Below the pieces are notes generated by a model. That model saw only the letters and a list, made by a program, of their open reading frames with translations. It ran no database searches and was not told the DNA's origin. From the NCBI GenBank assembly GCA_009773355.1, contig WRPG01000001.1, forward strand, positions 206,529 through 270,528: a DNA stretch of 64,000 bases, given 5' to 3'. The DNA is from Limisphaerales bacterium (lineage in GTDB: Bacteria; Verrucomicrobiota; Verrucomicrobiia; Limisphaerales; SXTU01). Both the position numbers and the translations under genes were made by a program. Position 1 is the stretch's first letter; every line of letters starts with the position of its first letter. Below, one piece after another: positions 16,625-25,317 of the stretch.

Positions 16625-17953
16625 TCAAAGCTGCGGCTTGTCCGCGGGACCGCCCGGCTTCACCGGCAGCAAGAGCACCTTGTCCACGCGGTGCCCGTCC
16701 ATGTCTATGACCTCGACGTGGTAGCCCGAGTGCGGGAAGGACTCGCCTTCCACCGGCATCCGGCCCAGTTGCTTGAGCACGAACCCGCCGAAGGTCTGGT
16801 AGTCCCGCTCCGGCCCGGCGTGCAGTTTGAAGTCCGGCACCAGGCGGGCAAACTCCTCGGCGGCCAGCATCCCGTCCACCAGCCATGAGCCGTCGTCGCG
16901 GCGCACCGCGCGGGGTCGCGCGCGCTCGTCGGGCGTGGGCATCTCGCCGATGATGGCCTCCATGATGTCGTGCAGCGACACCAGGCCGATGATGCCGCCG
17001 AACTCGTCGGCCACGAGCGCGACGTGCTTGCCGCTTTGCTTGAACTTCTCGAGCAGCCCGCTGGCGGACTGTGTGGCCGGCACGATGAGCGGCGGCACCA
17101 TCAAGTCCTTCACATTGGCCGGCGCGCCGGCGGCGAGGTTGGCGTAAATCGCCTTCACGGACACGACGCCGACGACGTGATCGCGGTTGCCCTCATACAC
17201 CGGGAAGGTCGTGTGCCCGCTGACGACGATCTTGTGCCAGACCGACTCGTGCGGGTCGGCGACTTGAAGCCAGATGATCTTGGCGCGGGGCGTCATCAGG
17301 TCGCGCACCGGGAGCCGGTCCAGCGCCAGCACGCTGTCCACCATCTCGGACTCGTGCTTGAAGAACACGCCGGCGCGCGTGCCTTCCTTCACCAACAAGC
17401 GCACCTCCTCCTCCGTGATGCCCGCGTCCGGCGCGGGCTTGATACGGAAGACTTTCAGGAGCGTGTCCGTGGACCAGCTCAGGAGCGACACGAGCGGCGA
17501 CGCGAGATTCGAGAGCCACCGCATCGGCCCCGCCAGCGCGCAGGCGATGCCCTCGGGGTTGCCGAGGCCGAGGCGCTTGGGCACCAGTTCGCCGATGACG
17601 AGGGTGAAGTAGGTCAGTGCCGTCACTACGAGGGCGAAGGCCACCTTGTCCGCGTAAGCCGCCAGCCAGGCAACCTCCTTGAGCGGCCCGGCGAGCTTCT
17701 CTGTCAAGGTCGCGCCGCTGAACACCGCCGCGAGCACGCCGACGAGCGTGATGCCGATCTGCACGGTGGAGAAAAAGGTGTTGGGCGACTCGGCGAGTTC
17801 GAGCGCGGCACGGGCGCGGGCGTCGCCGCCCTCCGCCCGCTGGCGGAGCCGTGACTTGCGGGCGGAGACCACGGCCAGCTCGGTCATCGAGAACACGCCG
17901 TTCGCCACCAGCAGGGCGAAGATCACGGCCAGCTCCAGCGCGACGGAATTCAT
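16625..17953 (-). CDS. CNNM/CorC-HlyC family transporter (DUF21-CBS-CBS-CorC_HlyC)
   Basis: This 442-residue integral membrane protein has an N-terminal DUF21 domain with three to four helices (LELAVIFALLVANGVFSMTE, then FALVVTALTYFTLVIGELVPKRLG). Two CBS domains follow (RDLMTPRAKIIWL, KDLMVPPLIVPATQ, VADEFGGIIGLVSLHDIMEAIIGE), and a C-terminal CorC_HlyC domain (DGSWLVDGMLAAEEFARLV). Members export Mg or Co ions or act as Na/Mg exchangers; the old hemolysin label is misleading. The start is at 17953 (MNSVALELA), since the 7 extra upstream residues add nothing. It is divergent from the small-protein locus at 18128. Confidence 0.93.
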   Translation of the reverse strand: MNSVALELAVIFALLVANGVFSMTELAVVSARKSRLRQRAEGGDARARAALELAESPNTFFSTVQIGITLVGVLAAVFSGATLTEKLAGPLKEVAWLAAYADKVAFALVVTALTYFTLVIGELVPKRLGLGNPEGIACALAGPMRWLSNLASPLVSLLSWSTDTLLKVFRIKPAPDAGITEEEVRLLVKEGTRAGVFFKHESEMVDSVLALDRLPVRDLMTPRAKIIWLQVADPHESVWHKIVVSGHTTFPVYEGNRDHVVGVVSVKAIYANLAAGAPANVKDLMVPPLIVPATQSASGLLEKFKQSGKHVALVADEFGGIIGLVSLHDIMEAIIGEMPTPDERARPRAVRRDDGSWLVDGMLAAEEFARLVPDFKLHAGPERDYQTFGGFVLKQLGRMPVEGESFPHSGYHVEVIDMDGHRVDKVLLLPVKPGGPADKPQL

Positions 17954-18035
17954 GGCAGGAGAGTAGCCGGCCACGGTTGCGATGTCACCGTCCGCCCGCG
18001 CAACGACGCGCGCCCAGGCGCGGATTGGAGCGTAA

Positions 18036-18132
18036 GCGTTTCCCCTAGCGCGCTAGGCTGGACGGCTATTGCGATTCAGGGAGACAACCAATGGCCGGCG
18101 GCGCGCCGGGCGGTCAGTCTCGCCGCCATGAC
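18036..18132 (+). promoter_or_regulatory. conserved upstream element, copy B
   Basis: This is the second copy of the element at 7107-7204. It shares GCGTTTCCC, the GCTAGGC segment, the identical core GGACGGCTATTGCGATTCAG (18059-18078), then GGGAG-CAACC-ATGGCCGG and AGTCTCG, ending at ATGACA. One base less lies between ATGGCCGG and the final ATG than in copy A, so an uORF from the internal ATG (18091) is not kept in the same frame. The conserved feature is therefore probably the DNA or RNA element and not that peptide. It lies between the CNNM gene (minus) and the small ORF (plus). Confidence 0.6.
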
Positions 18133-18337
18133 ATCGCATTGGAACGACTCGCTGAACGAGGAATCATCCTTCATCCCGCCCCATATAGCCACCGCCCGGC
18201 CATCCGGGAGCCTGCGCGCATCCGCCACGCGGGCCATGCGCCAATCGGAATTGCTCTTCACCATGGAAGCCAACGAGGTGTTCCTCGCCTTCCTGGAAAC
18301 GCCGCCGGATTTCTCCCATTGCGGCATCAACGAATAG
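18128..18337 (+). CDS. small protein with ANEVFL...CGINE C-terminus
   Basis: This 69-residue protein of unknown function follows conserved element B. Its start, MTSHWNDS, resembles MTTKWTDP at 7200. Its end (MEANEVFLAFLETPPDFSHC then GINE) resembles the end of the 7799-7996 product. It therefore matches copy A at both extremities, although in copy A these two parts lie in separate reading frames. No signal peptide or membrane helix is present. A single Cys three residues before the C-terminal Asn/His-Glu is conserved in both. Confidence 0.6.
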   Translation: MTSHWNDSLNEESSFIPPHIATARPSGSLRASATRAMRQSELLFTMEANEVFLAFLETPPDFSHCGINE

Positions 18338-18359
18338 CCCGCCGGGGAAACGCGGCCGG

Positions 18360-18836
18360 TCAAATCTTTCCCTGCGCGGCGGCGGCCTGGACTTCGCGGT
18401 AGCTGTGGAGGAAGAGGTCGTTGTCCGCCACCGCCTTCTGGATGATGGAGCCGAGGCTGCTGAGGTCGGCCTTGTTGATGACGGCGTGGACGCTCTGCTG
18501 GAACGCGTGCATCGGGTTGAGCGTCTGGAGCCGCTCGCTGATGAGGAAGACGACGCAGTGGCGGCGGCGGGCCATGGGCATCCATTGGAGGCCGCGCAGG
18601 GTGGTGTTTTCGTCGGGGGTGCCGGCGGCAAAGAGCTCCTCGACGACGACGATGTGGTAGTTCAGCGCGGTGAAGCGCTTGCTGAAGTCCGCGTGGTTGC
18701 TGGCAACGTGGATCTTGAAGCCGCACTCCAGCACGATGGTCTGGACGTTGGCGAGGACCTCCATGCTGCTCAACGCGAGCAGCGCGGGCTTGTCCGAGGG
18801 GCTGATGAACTCGTATTCGGCGAATTGCTGGCTCAT
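18360..18836 (-). CDS. degenerate receiver-domain protein next to pilT/pilU
   Basis: This 158-residue protein has the length and alternating alpha/beta pattern of a receiver but lacks its chemistry. The usual acidic pair is replaced by LLALSSMEV, and the phosphoacceptor strand reads HIVVVEELF, with Glu in place of Asp. The later Lys is plausibly kept in AVINKADLSSL. Such pseudo-receivers act constitutively or through partner binding. It begins 25 bases after the PilU-like ATPase gene on the same strand, so a role in controlling pilus retraction is reasonable but inferred only from position. Confidence 0.7.
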   Translation of the reverse strand: MSQQFAEYEFISPSDKPALLALSSMEVLANVQTIVLECGFKIHVASNHADFSKRFTALNYHIVVVEELFAAGTPDENTTLRGLQWMPMARRRHCVVFLISERLQTLNPMHAFQQSVHAVINKADLSSLGSIIQKAVADNDLFLHSYREVQAAAAQGKI

Positions 18837-18861
18837 GGGTGGAGAAGGTTGGGAGCAGGAC

Positions 18862-20070
18862 TCACTTCAGCTTCAACGTCAGCGGCGGCGGGGCGGCGGC
18901 GGGCGCGCCGTGGGCGGCGGCGTCCTTCTTCATGCCCAGGTTGGTGACGTTCGTGGTCACCTCGCCGCGCTTCTTCTTGATGTTGTCTATGCCGCGCGAG
19001 GTCGGGCCTTTCTTGCTGCAATAGAGCAAGGCGCTCTCCTCCGTGATGAGGTTCTGCTCGAAGGCCTCCATGCACGCCTGGTCAAAGCTCTTCCAGCCAA
19101 AGGTGTAGCTGGCCTCGATGATCTCGTAGAAGGTCTTGCCCTCGGCCTCGCCCTGGAGGATGGACTCCTTGGTGCGGACGCTGTTGCCCATGATCTCAAG
19201 GATGGCCTGACGTCCGCCGCCCACCTTCGGCGCGAGGCGCTGGCTGACGACCCAGCGCAGCGTGTCCGCGAGGCGCTCGCGGATCTGGTCCTGCTCGCTC
19301 AACTCGAACATGCCCAGGATGCGGTTGATGGTCTGGCCGCAATCAATCGTGTGCAGCGTGCTCATCACGAGATGGCCGGTCTCGGCGGCGGAGAGGCCCA
19401 GCTCGACGGTTTCGCGGTCGCGCATTTCGCCGACGAGAATCACCTTGGGCGCCTGGCGCAGCGCGGCCCGTAGGCCGCTGGAGAAGCGGTCGAAGTCCGT
19501 GCCCATCTCGCGCTGGTTGAAGGTCGCCTTCTTCTGCGGATGCACGAACTCGACCGGGTCTTCCAGCGTGACGATGTGGATGGACTTGGTTTCGTTGAGG
19601 TCGTTGAGCAGCGCCGCGAGCGTGGTGGACTTGCCGGAGCCGGTCGCGCCGGTGACAAGGACGAGGCCGGTCTTTTCCTTGGAGATTTCCTTGAAAATGG
19701 GCGGGAGCTTGAGCTGCTCAAGCGTGGGAATCTGCGTGGTCAGCTTGCGCAGGATGCAGGAGTAGTTCCCGCGCTGGGAGAAGATGTTCACGCGGAAGCG
19801 AGCCTTCTGGCCGAGGGAGTAGGAGGAGTCGCACGAACCGGTGCGCAGCAGATCCTCGGTGAGGCGGCGGCTGCCGCCGATGAGATTGAGGGCGATCTGC
19901 TCGGTCTGGAAGGGCGTGAGCCGGTCCACCGGCGGGTTGATGGGCACGGCGACGAGCTGGCCGGAGGACTCCACCTGGAGCGGCTTGTCCACGGTGATGT
20001 TGAGGTCGGACACGTCCTTGTTGGAGTCCAACATCGTGGTGAGGATGTAGTCGAGTTCGTTGGCGCGCAT
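18862..20070 (-). CDS. type IV pilus retraction ATPase, PilT/PilU-like paralogue
   Basis: This 402-residue GspE/PilT-family hexameric motor has an N-terminal PAS-like PilT domain (MRANELDYILTTMLDSNKDV and SDLNITVDKP), Walker A GATGSGKST, and an Asp box (THTLEDPVEFVH-type, here IVTLEDPVEFVHP). Also present are Walker B (KVILVGEMRDRETVELGLSA) and the His box (HLVMSTLHTIDC). The C-terminal extension is rich in Lys, Ala and Pro (GAPAAAPPPLTLKLK). It is downstream of a second PilT gene and is likely the accessory PilU-type motor. The pair would power twitching or DNA uptake. Confidence 0.92.
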   Translation of the reverse strand: MRANELDYILTTMLDSNKDVSDLNITVDKPLQVESSGQLVAVPINPPVDRLTPFQTEQIALNLIGGSRRLTEDLLRTGSCDSSYSLGQKARFRVNIFSQRGNYSCILRKLTTQIPTLEQLKLPPIFKEISKEKTGLVLVTGATGSGKSTTLAALLNDLNETKSIHIVTLEDPVEFVHPQKKATFNQREMGTDFDRFSSGLRAALRQAPKVILVGEMRDRETVELGLSAAETGHLVMSTLHTIDCGQTINRILGMFELSEQDQIRERLADTLRWVVSQRLAPKVGGGRQAILEIMGNSVRTKESILQGEAEGKTFYEIIEASYTFGWKSFDQACMEAFEQNLITEESALLYCSKKGPTSRGIDNIKKKRGEVTTNVTNLGMKKDAAAHGAPAAAPPPLTLKLK

Positions 20071-20078
20071 GGGTCAGA

Positions 20079-20158
20079 GCGTGTTGCGTGTTGCGTGTTG
20101 CGTGACGCGGTCAGATCGCGTTGCGCCTGAATCACGCAACACGGAACACGGAACACGC
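20079..20158. repeat. word-repeat hairpin between pilT genes
   Basis: The left arm (20079-20105) contains GTGTTGC repeated three times. The right arm (20132-20158) is its reverse complement with 2 mismatches in 27 (CACGCAACACGGAACACGG). The arms are separated by 26 bases. It occupies the leader of the PilU-like gene, ending 8 bases before its start on the minus strand. Confidence 0.8.
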
Positions 20159-20203
20159 GAAGTGGAACAAGGGTGCATGGTTGGAATCTGGGCTGTCTGT
20201 TGC

Positions 20204-21316
20204 TCAATCCGCATCGCCATTCGACCGCGCCTCCTCCTGCTCCGCCGGGGTGAGGAAGGGGAAGAATTTTTTCTTGTCGAGGGACTTGTCGAAAGCGTCC
20301 TTCGCCGCGATGCGTTTCATGCGCAAGTGATCCATGATCGAGTCGTCCAGCGGCGTGTTGCCGAGCTTTTTGCCGACTTGGATCATGCCCGGAATCTGGT
20401 GCGTCTTGCCTTCGCGCACCATGTTCGCAACGGCGGTGGTGAAGACGAGAATCTCCAGCGCGGCCACGCGGCCCGGCTTGTCAATGCGCTTGAACAGGTT
20501 CTGCGCCACCACGCCCTTGAGCGCCTCGGAGAGCGTCGCGCGCACCTTGTTCTGCTGGTCGGCAGGGAACACGTCAATGATGCGGTCCACGGTCTTCGCG
20601 GCGCTGGGCGTGTGCAGCGTGCCGAAGACCAGGTGGCCGGTGCTCGCCGCCGTGAGCGCCAGCTCGATGGTTTCCAAGTCGCGCATTTCGCCGACCAGAA
20701 TGATGTCCGGGTCTTCGCGCAGCGCGCCCTTGAGCGCGGATGCGAAGGACTTCGTGTGCATGCCGACCTCGCGGTGGTTGATGAGGCAGCCCTTGCTCTG
20801 GTGGACGAACTCGATCGGGTCCTCGACGGTCAGGATGTGGTCGTGGCGGTTCTTGTTCGCGTAGTCAATCATCGCGGCGAGCGTGGTGGACTTGCCGGAG
20901 CCGGTGGGGCCGGTGACGAGCACGAGGCCCTTGTGCATCATCGGGAACTTGCGCAGCACGGCGGGCAGCGGGGCATCGAACTTCTCGAAGTCCTCGAAGG
21001 AAAGCACCGTGCTGGGAATCTGGCGGAAGACGGCGGAGCAGCCGTATTTCTGATTGAAGAAGTTCGCGCGGAAGCGGGCGACGGTGGGGATTTCGTAGCC
21101 GAAGTCCACGTCGCCGGTTTCCTCGAACTGCTTCACTTTGATTTCCGGCGCGATTTCGTAGAGCATCGCCTTGAGCGCGTCGCTCTCCAACGGCGGGTAG
21201 TCCACGCGGCGCAGTTCGCCGCTGATGCGGAGAATGGGCGGGCTGCCGGAAGCCAGGTGCAGATCGGATGCCTTCTGCTGCATCATCAGGTTGAAGAACG
21301 CGTCAATCTTGGCCAT
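20204..21316 (-). CDS. pilT: type IV pilus twitching motility protein PilT
   Basis: This 370-residue ATPase drives pilus disassembly at the inner membrane. It shows the N-terminal domain start MAKIDAFFNLMMQQKASDLHL, Walker A GPTGSGKST, the Asp box ILTVEDPIEFVHQ, Walker B DIILVGEMRDLETIELALTA, the His box HLVFGTLHTPSA, and the PilT-specific region near AALEILVFTTAVANMVREGK, which corresponds to the AIRNLIREGK retraction motif. It is the first gene of a minus-strand set with the PilU-like ATPase and the degenerate receiver. It is divergent from the MidA gene. Confidence 0.95.
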   Translation of the reverse strand: MAKIDAFFNLMMQQKASDLHLASGSPPILRISGELRRVDYPPLESDALKAMLYEIAPEIKVKQFEETGDVDFGYEIPTVARFRANFFNQKYGCSAVFRQIPSTVLSFEDFEKFDAPLPAVLRKFPMMHKGLVLVTGPTGSGKSTTLAAMIDYANKNRHDHILTVEDPIEFVHQSKGCLINHREVGMHTKSFASALKGALREDPDIILVGEMRDLETIELALTAASTGHLVFGTLHTPSAAKTVDRIIDVFPADQQNKVRATLSEALKGVVAQNLFKRIDKPGRVAALEILVFTTAVANMVREGKTHQIPGMIQVGKKLGNTPLDDSIMDHLRMKRIAAKDAFDKSLDKKKFFPFLTPAEQEEARSNGDAD

Positions 21317-21384
21317 AGGAAATCGGGTTTATGTTTCGGCGTGTCATAACGAATAGCGAGGCGGACTGCAAGCCATCGCCGTCA

Positions 21385-22539
21385 ATGGAGGAAATTCTTC
21401 GCGAGGAAATCGCACGGTGTGGTCCCCTGCCCTGCGCGCGCTTCATGGAACTGGCGCTCTACCACCCGGAGCACGGCTACTACGAACGCAACCGCGCGGC
21501 GGTTGGCCAGCGCGGGGACTTCTACACGAGCGTGAGCGTGGGTGAGCTGTTCGGGCAACTGCTGGCGTTTCAGTTCGCCGAGTGGCTCACCGAACTCGGA
21601 ACGCGGAATGCGGAACGCGGAATGGCCGACGCGCCGCTTCAAGTCGTCGAGGCCGGCGCGCACGACGGGCAACTGGCCGAGGACATTTTGCTCTGGCTGC
21701 GAAAGCGTCGGCCCGACCTCATGGACCGGGTCGAGTATTGGATACTCGACCCATCCGAGCGGCGGCAGGAATGGCAGCGCGGTCGCTTAAGCATGTTCGG
21801 CTCGCGTGTTCGGTGGTTCGCAAACTGGGGCGAAGTTCAGCAAGCCGGCGGCGTGACCGGCGTCATTTTCGCCAACGAGCTGCTCGACGCCTTCCCGGTC
21901 CACCGGCTCGCGTGGAGCGCGGCGGAGCAGCGGTGGTTCGAGTGGGGCGTGCGGAGCATGGGCGAGCGCTTCATCTGGACGCGGCTGCCGGAGCTGCACG
22001 CGAATGTCGCCGCGCTGGCGCAGCCGTCCGCCGCGCTGGGCAACCTCGACGAGGCGCTGCGGGAAAGTTCCTGGGCCAGCCTCGCACCCGTGCTGCCGGA
22101 TGGCTTCATTCTGGAACTGGCCCCCTTCGCGGAACTCTGGTGGAACATCGCCGCGCAAAGTCTGCGGGCGGGCAAGCTGCTGACCTTCGACTACGGCCAC
22201 ACCACCGGCGAGGTCATCAACCCAACCAAGCCCGCCGGCACGCTCCGCGCCTATCGCGACCACCAGCTTGTGGACGACATCCTCGCCGCGCCTGGCACGC
22301 AGGACATCACGGCCCACGTCAGCTTCGCCGTCATCACCCACGCCGGCGAGCGCGCCGGCCTCGCCACCACGGAGCTGACCGAGCAGTCCCGTTTCCTCAC
22401 GCGCATCGCCCAGCGCACGATGCAGCAGCCCGCCGCCTTCGGTGAATGGACGCGTGAGCGGGGGCGGCAGTTCCAGACCCTCGCACACCCGGACCATCTG
22501 GGACGCAGCTTTTCGGCGTTGTTGCAGGAGCGGGCCTGA
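21385..22539 (+). CDS. MidA/NDUFAF7-family SAM-dependent methyltransferase
   Basis: This protein has about 384 residues with the DUF185 signature. It starts MEEILREEIARCGPLPCARF, then MELALYHPEHGYY, GDFYTSVSVGELFGQLLA, the SAM-binding VVEAGAHDGQLAEDIL, and GVIFANELLDAFPVHR. The mitochondrial homologue NDUFAF7/MidA methylates an arginine of complex I subunit NDUFS2; the bacterial substrate is not known. I prefer the ATG at 21385 over 21331 because homologues begin near the MEEI helix. Between QFAEWLTE and APLQVVEAG a short repeat translates as LGTRNAERGMAD, an in-frame word-repeat insertion. Confidence 0.88.
   Translation: MEEILREEIARCGPLPCARFMELALYHPEHGYYERNRAAVGQRGDFYTSVSVGELFGQLLAFQFAEWLTELGTRNAERGMADAPLQVVEAGAHDGQLAEDILLWLRKRRPDLMDRVEYWILDPSERRQEWQRGRLSMFGSRVRWFANWGEVQQAGGVTGVIFANELLDAFPVHRLAWSAAEQRWFEWGVRSMGERFIWTRLPELHANVAALAQPSAALGNLDEALRESSWASLAPVLPDGFILELAPFAELWWNIAAQSLRAGKLLTFDYGHTTGEVINPTKPAGTLRAYRDHQLVDDILAAPGTQDITAHVSFAVITHAGERAGLATTELTEQSRFLTRIAQRTMQQPAAFGEWTRERGRQFQTLAHPDHLGRSFSALLQERA
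21595..21624. repeat. word repeat inside the midA coding sequence
   Basis: GGAACGC/GGAATGC words alternate four times (21597-21624) within the methyltransferase gene and translate in frame as GTRNAERGM. The site is a variable loop just before the SAM-binding strand. Confidence 0.6.
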
Positions 22540-22560
22540 GCTTTCAGCCCAGAAGCAATC

Positions 22561-22633
22561 CCCAAAGATTCAGGGAAGACAAGGATCGAGCAGGTGAAGG
22601 CGGGCCAATCTTTGCCTTGCCTGAATCTTTGGG
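22561..22633. terminator. candidate terminator hairpin after midA
   Basis: CCCAAAGATTCAGG (22561-22574) is the exact reverse complement of CCTGAATCTTTGGG (22620-22633). The pairing extends imperfectly inward (GAAGACAAGG against CTTTGCCTTG). The second arm is followed by CTTTTTCC. The loop of about 45 bases is long for an intrinsic terminator, so it may equally be a dispersed repeat. Confidence 0.5.
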
Positions 22634-22728
22634 CTTTTTCCGAATGTCGGGGCCATTCGCCGCCGATGGTTAAGCTTGCCGCGCCGCCGGGGCTTTGCCA
22701 TCTTGGCGCTACGTTCAGCCCAAACCCG

Positions 22729-25200
22729 ATGTCCCGCCCTCACGGCAAACGGCTTCAGTGGCACGCAGCGTTCCTCGGACTGCTGCTGGCTTGGGGAGTG
22801 TGCGCGCCCGGCGCGTGCGCGGCGGAGGACAGTTATCAGAAAGCCCCTGCCCCCATCGGCGAACTGCTCTCCACGCCCGCCGCGCCCTCGGTCCACTTTA
22901 ATCCGCAGCGCGACGCGATGATCATCTACCGCGCCGAGCGGCACCCGCCGGTCGCGGATTTGGCGGAGCCGGTGCTGCGCCTCGCCGGCCTGCGCATCAA
23001 CCCGCTCAACAACGGCCCGCACCGCACCGCGCGCTGCGTCGAGCTGACGTTGCACCCGCTGCCCGAGGGCAAGGAGCGGCCCATCCCGATCCAGCCCGGC
23101 GCGCGCATCACGCCGCCGGCGTGGTCGCCGGATGGGAAACAATTCGCCTACCTTCGCTTCGGCTCGCGCGAGGTCGAGCTGTGGGTGGGCGACGCCAAGC
23201 GCGGTTCCGTCCGCCGCCTGCGTGGCGGCCTCAACGCCGCCATCGGCGAGGCGTTCCAGTGGATGCCCGACAGCCAGTCGCTCCTTTGCCAGACCCTCCC
23301 GGCGAACCGCCCCAAGCCGCCCGCAGTGCCGCGCTCGCCGGAAGGCCCGGTGGTGCAGGAAACCACCGGCAAGGCCGCCCCCGCGCGGACCTTCCAAGAC
23401 CTCTTCGAGTCGCCGCACGACGAAGACTTGTTCGACTACTACGCCACGTCGCAACTCGCGCTCGTGAACGCGAAGAGCGGCGAATCCAAACTCATCGGCC
23501 CGCCCGCGATCTTCTCCACGCTCGACGCCTCGCCGGACGGCCAGCATATCCTCGCGTCGCACATTCAGCGGCCCTACTCCTACCAGCTCCCGGCCACGAT
23601 GTTCCCGCGCACGGTTGAAGTGCTGACGCTCGACGGCAAGGTCGCGTTCCACCTCGCCAGCCTGCCGCTCGCGGAGGAAATCCCCATCGGCGGCGTGCGC
23701 ACCGGCCCGCGCAGCTACCAGTGGCGTCCGACCAGCCCAGCGACGCTCGCGTGGGTCGAGGCGCTCGACGGCGGCGACCCGCGCAAAAAGGTCGCGCACC
23801 GCGACCGCATCCTGATGCTGGACGCGCCCTTCACCGGCAACCCGATTGAGCTGGAGCAGCTTGAGCATCGCTTCCAAGGCCTGACCTGGACCGAGCGGCC
23901 CGACATGGCACTCGTGCGCGAGTATCAGGCCAGCCGACGCTGGAACCGCACCTGGCTCATCAACCCCAGCGCGCCGACCGAGCCGTCTCGCTTGCTCTGG
24001 GACGTTTCCTCGCAGGATCGCTACAGCGACCCCGGCTCGCCCCTGCTCCGTCCGCTGACCAACGGCTTCCGCGTCGCGCGCGTGCATGAAGGCAGCCTCT
24101 TCCTCGTCGGCGCGGGCGCGACGCCCGACGGCGAGCGCCCGTTCCTCGACACGTTCAACCTCGTTTCCCTGCGCTCCGAGCGCCTGTTCCAAAGCGACGA
24201 GGCCTCGCACGAGTCCGTCGTCGCCCTGCTCAAGCCTGACGCCGCGCAGTTCATCACCCGCCGCGAATCGCCCACGCGCCCGGCCAACTACTTCATCCGC
24301 ACCCTCGCCGATGGCGCGCGCCAGCCGATCACGGAGTTCCCCGACCTCATGCCGCAGCTCCGCGGCATCCGCAAACAGCTCGTCACCTACCAGCGCCCCG
24401 ACGGCGTGCCGCTCTCCTTCACCCTCTACCTGCCCGCCGACCACCAGCCCGGCCAGCGCCTGCCGACGGTCCTCTGGGCCTACCCACGCGAATTCAACGA
24501 CCCCGACACCGCCGGCCAGGTCACCACCACGGCGAACCGTTACACCACCTTCAGCGGCGCGAGCCACCTCTTCCTCGTCACGCAGGGCTACGCCGTCCTC
24601 GACAGCGCCACGATGCCCGTCATCGGCGACACCAAGAAAGCCAACGACACCTTCCTCGAACAAATCATCTCCAGCGCCAAGGCCGCCGTGGACAAGGCCG
24701 TGGAGATGGGCATCGCCGACCCGAACCGCGTGGGCGTGGGCGGCCACAGCTACGGCGCGTTCATGGTGGCGAACCTCATGGCGCACACGGACATCTTCAA
24801 GGCCGGCATCGCGCGCAGTGGCGCCTACAACCGCACCCTCACGCCCTTCGGCTTCCAGAACGAGCGCCGCACCCTCTGGGACGCGCCGGAGGTTTACGCG
24901 CGCATGTCGCCCTTCATGTTCGCCCACCGCATCAACGAGCCGCTGCTGCTCATCCACGGCGAGGCGGACAACAACCCCGGCACCTTCCCCATGCAGAGCG
25001 AGCGCCTCTATCAGGCCGTGAAGGGCAACGGCGGCACCGCGCGCCTCGTGCTGCTCCCGCACGAGAGCCACGGCTACGAGGCCCGCGAAAGCGTCGAGCA
25101 CGTCCTCTGGGAAACCCTCCACTGGTTTGACAAATACGTGAAGCGCGCCCCCGAGCCGGCGGTGAGCACCTTCACGCCGAGCGACCTCCCGCCGCCGTGA
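22729..25200 (+). CDS. secreted S9 family (prolyl oligopeptidase-type) serine peptidase
   Basis: This 823-residue exported peptidase has a signal peptide (AAFLGLLLAWGVCAPGACA) starting at the ATG at 22729. An N-terminal beta-propeller of about 530 residues precedes the alpha/beta hydrolase domain. The catalytic triad is visible: S674 in GGHSYGAFM, D747 in IHGEADNNPGT, H781 in HESHGYEAR. The GEADNNPGTFPMQSERLYQA region and overall length match the glutamyl endopeptidase/S9D branch. It probably digests periplasmic peptides. It may be in one transcription unit with the Tat-exported TIM-barrel protein that follows. Confidence 0.92.
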   Translation: MSRPHGKRLQWHAAFLGLLLAWGVCAPGACAAEDSYQKAPAPIGELLSTPAAPSVHFNPQRDAMIIYRAERHPPVADLAEPVLRLAGLRINPLNNGPHRTARCVELTLHPLPEGKERPIPIQPGARITPPAWSPDGKQFAYLRFGSREVELWVGDAKRGSVRRLRGGLNAAIGEAFQWMPDSQSLLCQTLPANRPKPPAVPRSPEGPVVQETTGKAAPARTFQDLFESPHDEDLFDYYATSQLALVNAKSGESKLIGPPAIFSTLDASPDGQHILASHIQRPYSYQLPATMFPRTVEVLTLDGKVAFHLASLPLAEEIPIGGVRTGPRSYQWRPTSPATLAWVEALDGGDPRKKVAHRDRILMLDAPFTGNPIELEQLEHRFQGLTWTERPDMALVREYQASRRWNRTWLINPSAPTEPSRLLWDVSSQDRYSDPGSPLLRPLTNGFRVARVHEGSLFLVGAGATPDGERPFLDTFNLVSLRSERLFQSDEASHESVVALLKPDAAQFITRRESPTRPANYFIRTLADGARQPITEFPDLMPQLRGIRKQLVTYQRPDGVPLSFTLYLPADHQPGQRLPTVLWAYPREFNDPDTAGQVTTTANRYTTFSGASHLFLVTQGYAVLDSATMPVIGDTKKANDTFLEQIISSAKAAVDKAVEMGIADPNRVGVGGHSYGAFMVANLMAHTDIFKAGIARSGAYNRTLTPFGFQNERRTLWDAPEVYARMSPFMFAHRINEPLLLIHGEADNNPGTFPMQSERLYQAVKGNGGTARLVLLPHESHGYEARESVEHVLWETLHWFDKYVKRAPEPAVSTFTPSDLPPP

Positions 25201-25204
25201 AACC

Positions 25205-25264
25205 GGAGCGCAGGTGTCCAACCTGCGCGTCCTCGTCCAGCCGCAGGTTGGACACCTGCGCTCC
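25205..25264. repeat. perfect 23-bp inverted repeat
   Basis: The arm at 25205-25227 (beginning GGAGCGCAGGTGTCC) is exactly reverse-complementary to 25242-25264 (ending GGACACCTGCGCTCC), with a 14-base loop. Each arm also contains a small internal self-complementary stretch (GCAGG-tgtccaa-CCTGC). It starts 4 bases after the peptidase stop. It could terminate transcription or stabilise a 3' end, but there is no T-tract. Confidence 0.8.
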
Positions 25265-25317
25265 GAGAAATTTCTTTCCACTTCCGCCCGCCTTCTGCTT
25301 CGCTTGCCGCCCAGACC

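Noticed and set aside
16279..16710. Small plus-strand ORFs across the nested cruciform
   Set aside because: They are translations of palindromic DNA and the antisense end of the CNNM gene, with no start context or family signal.
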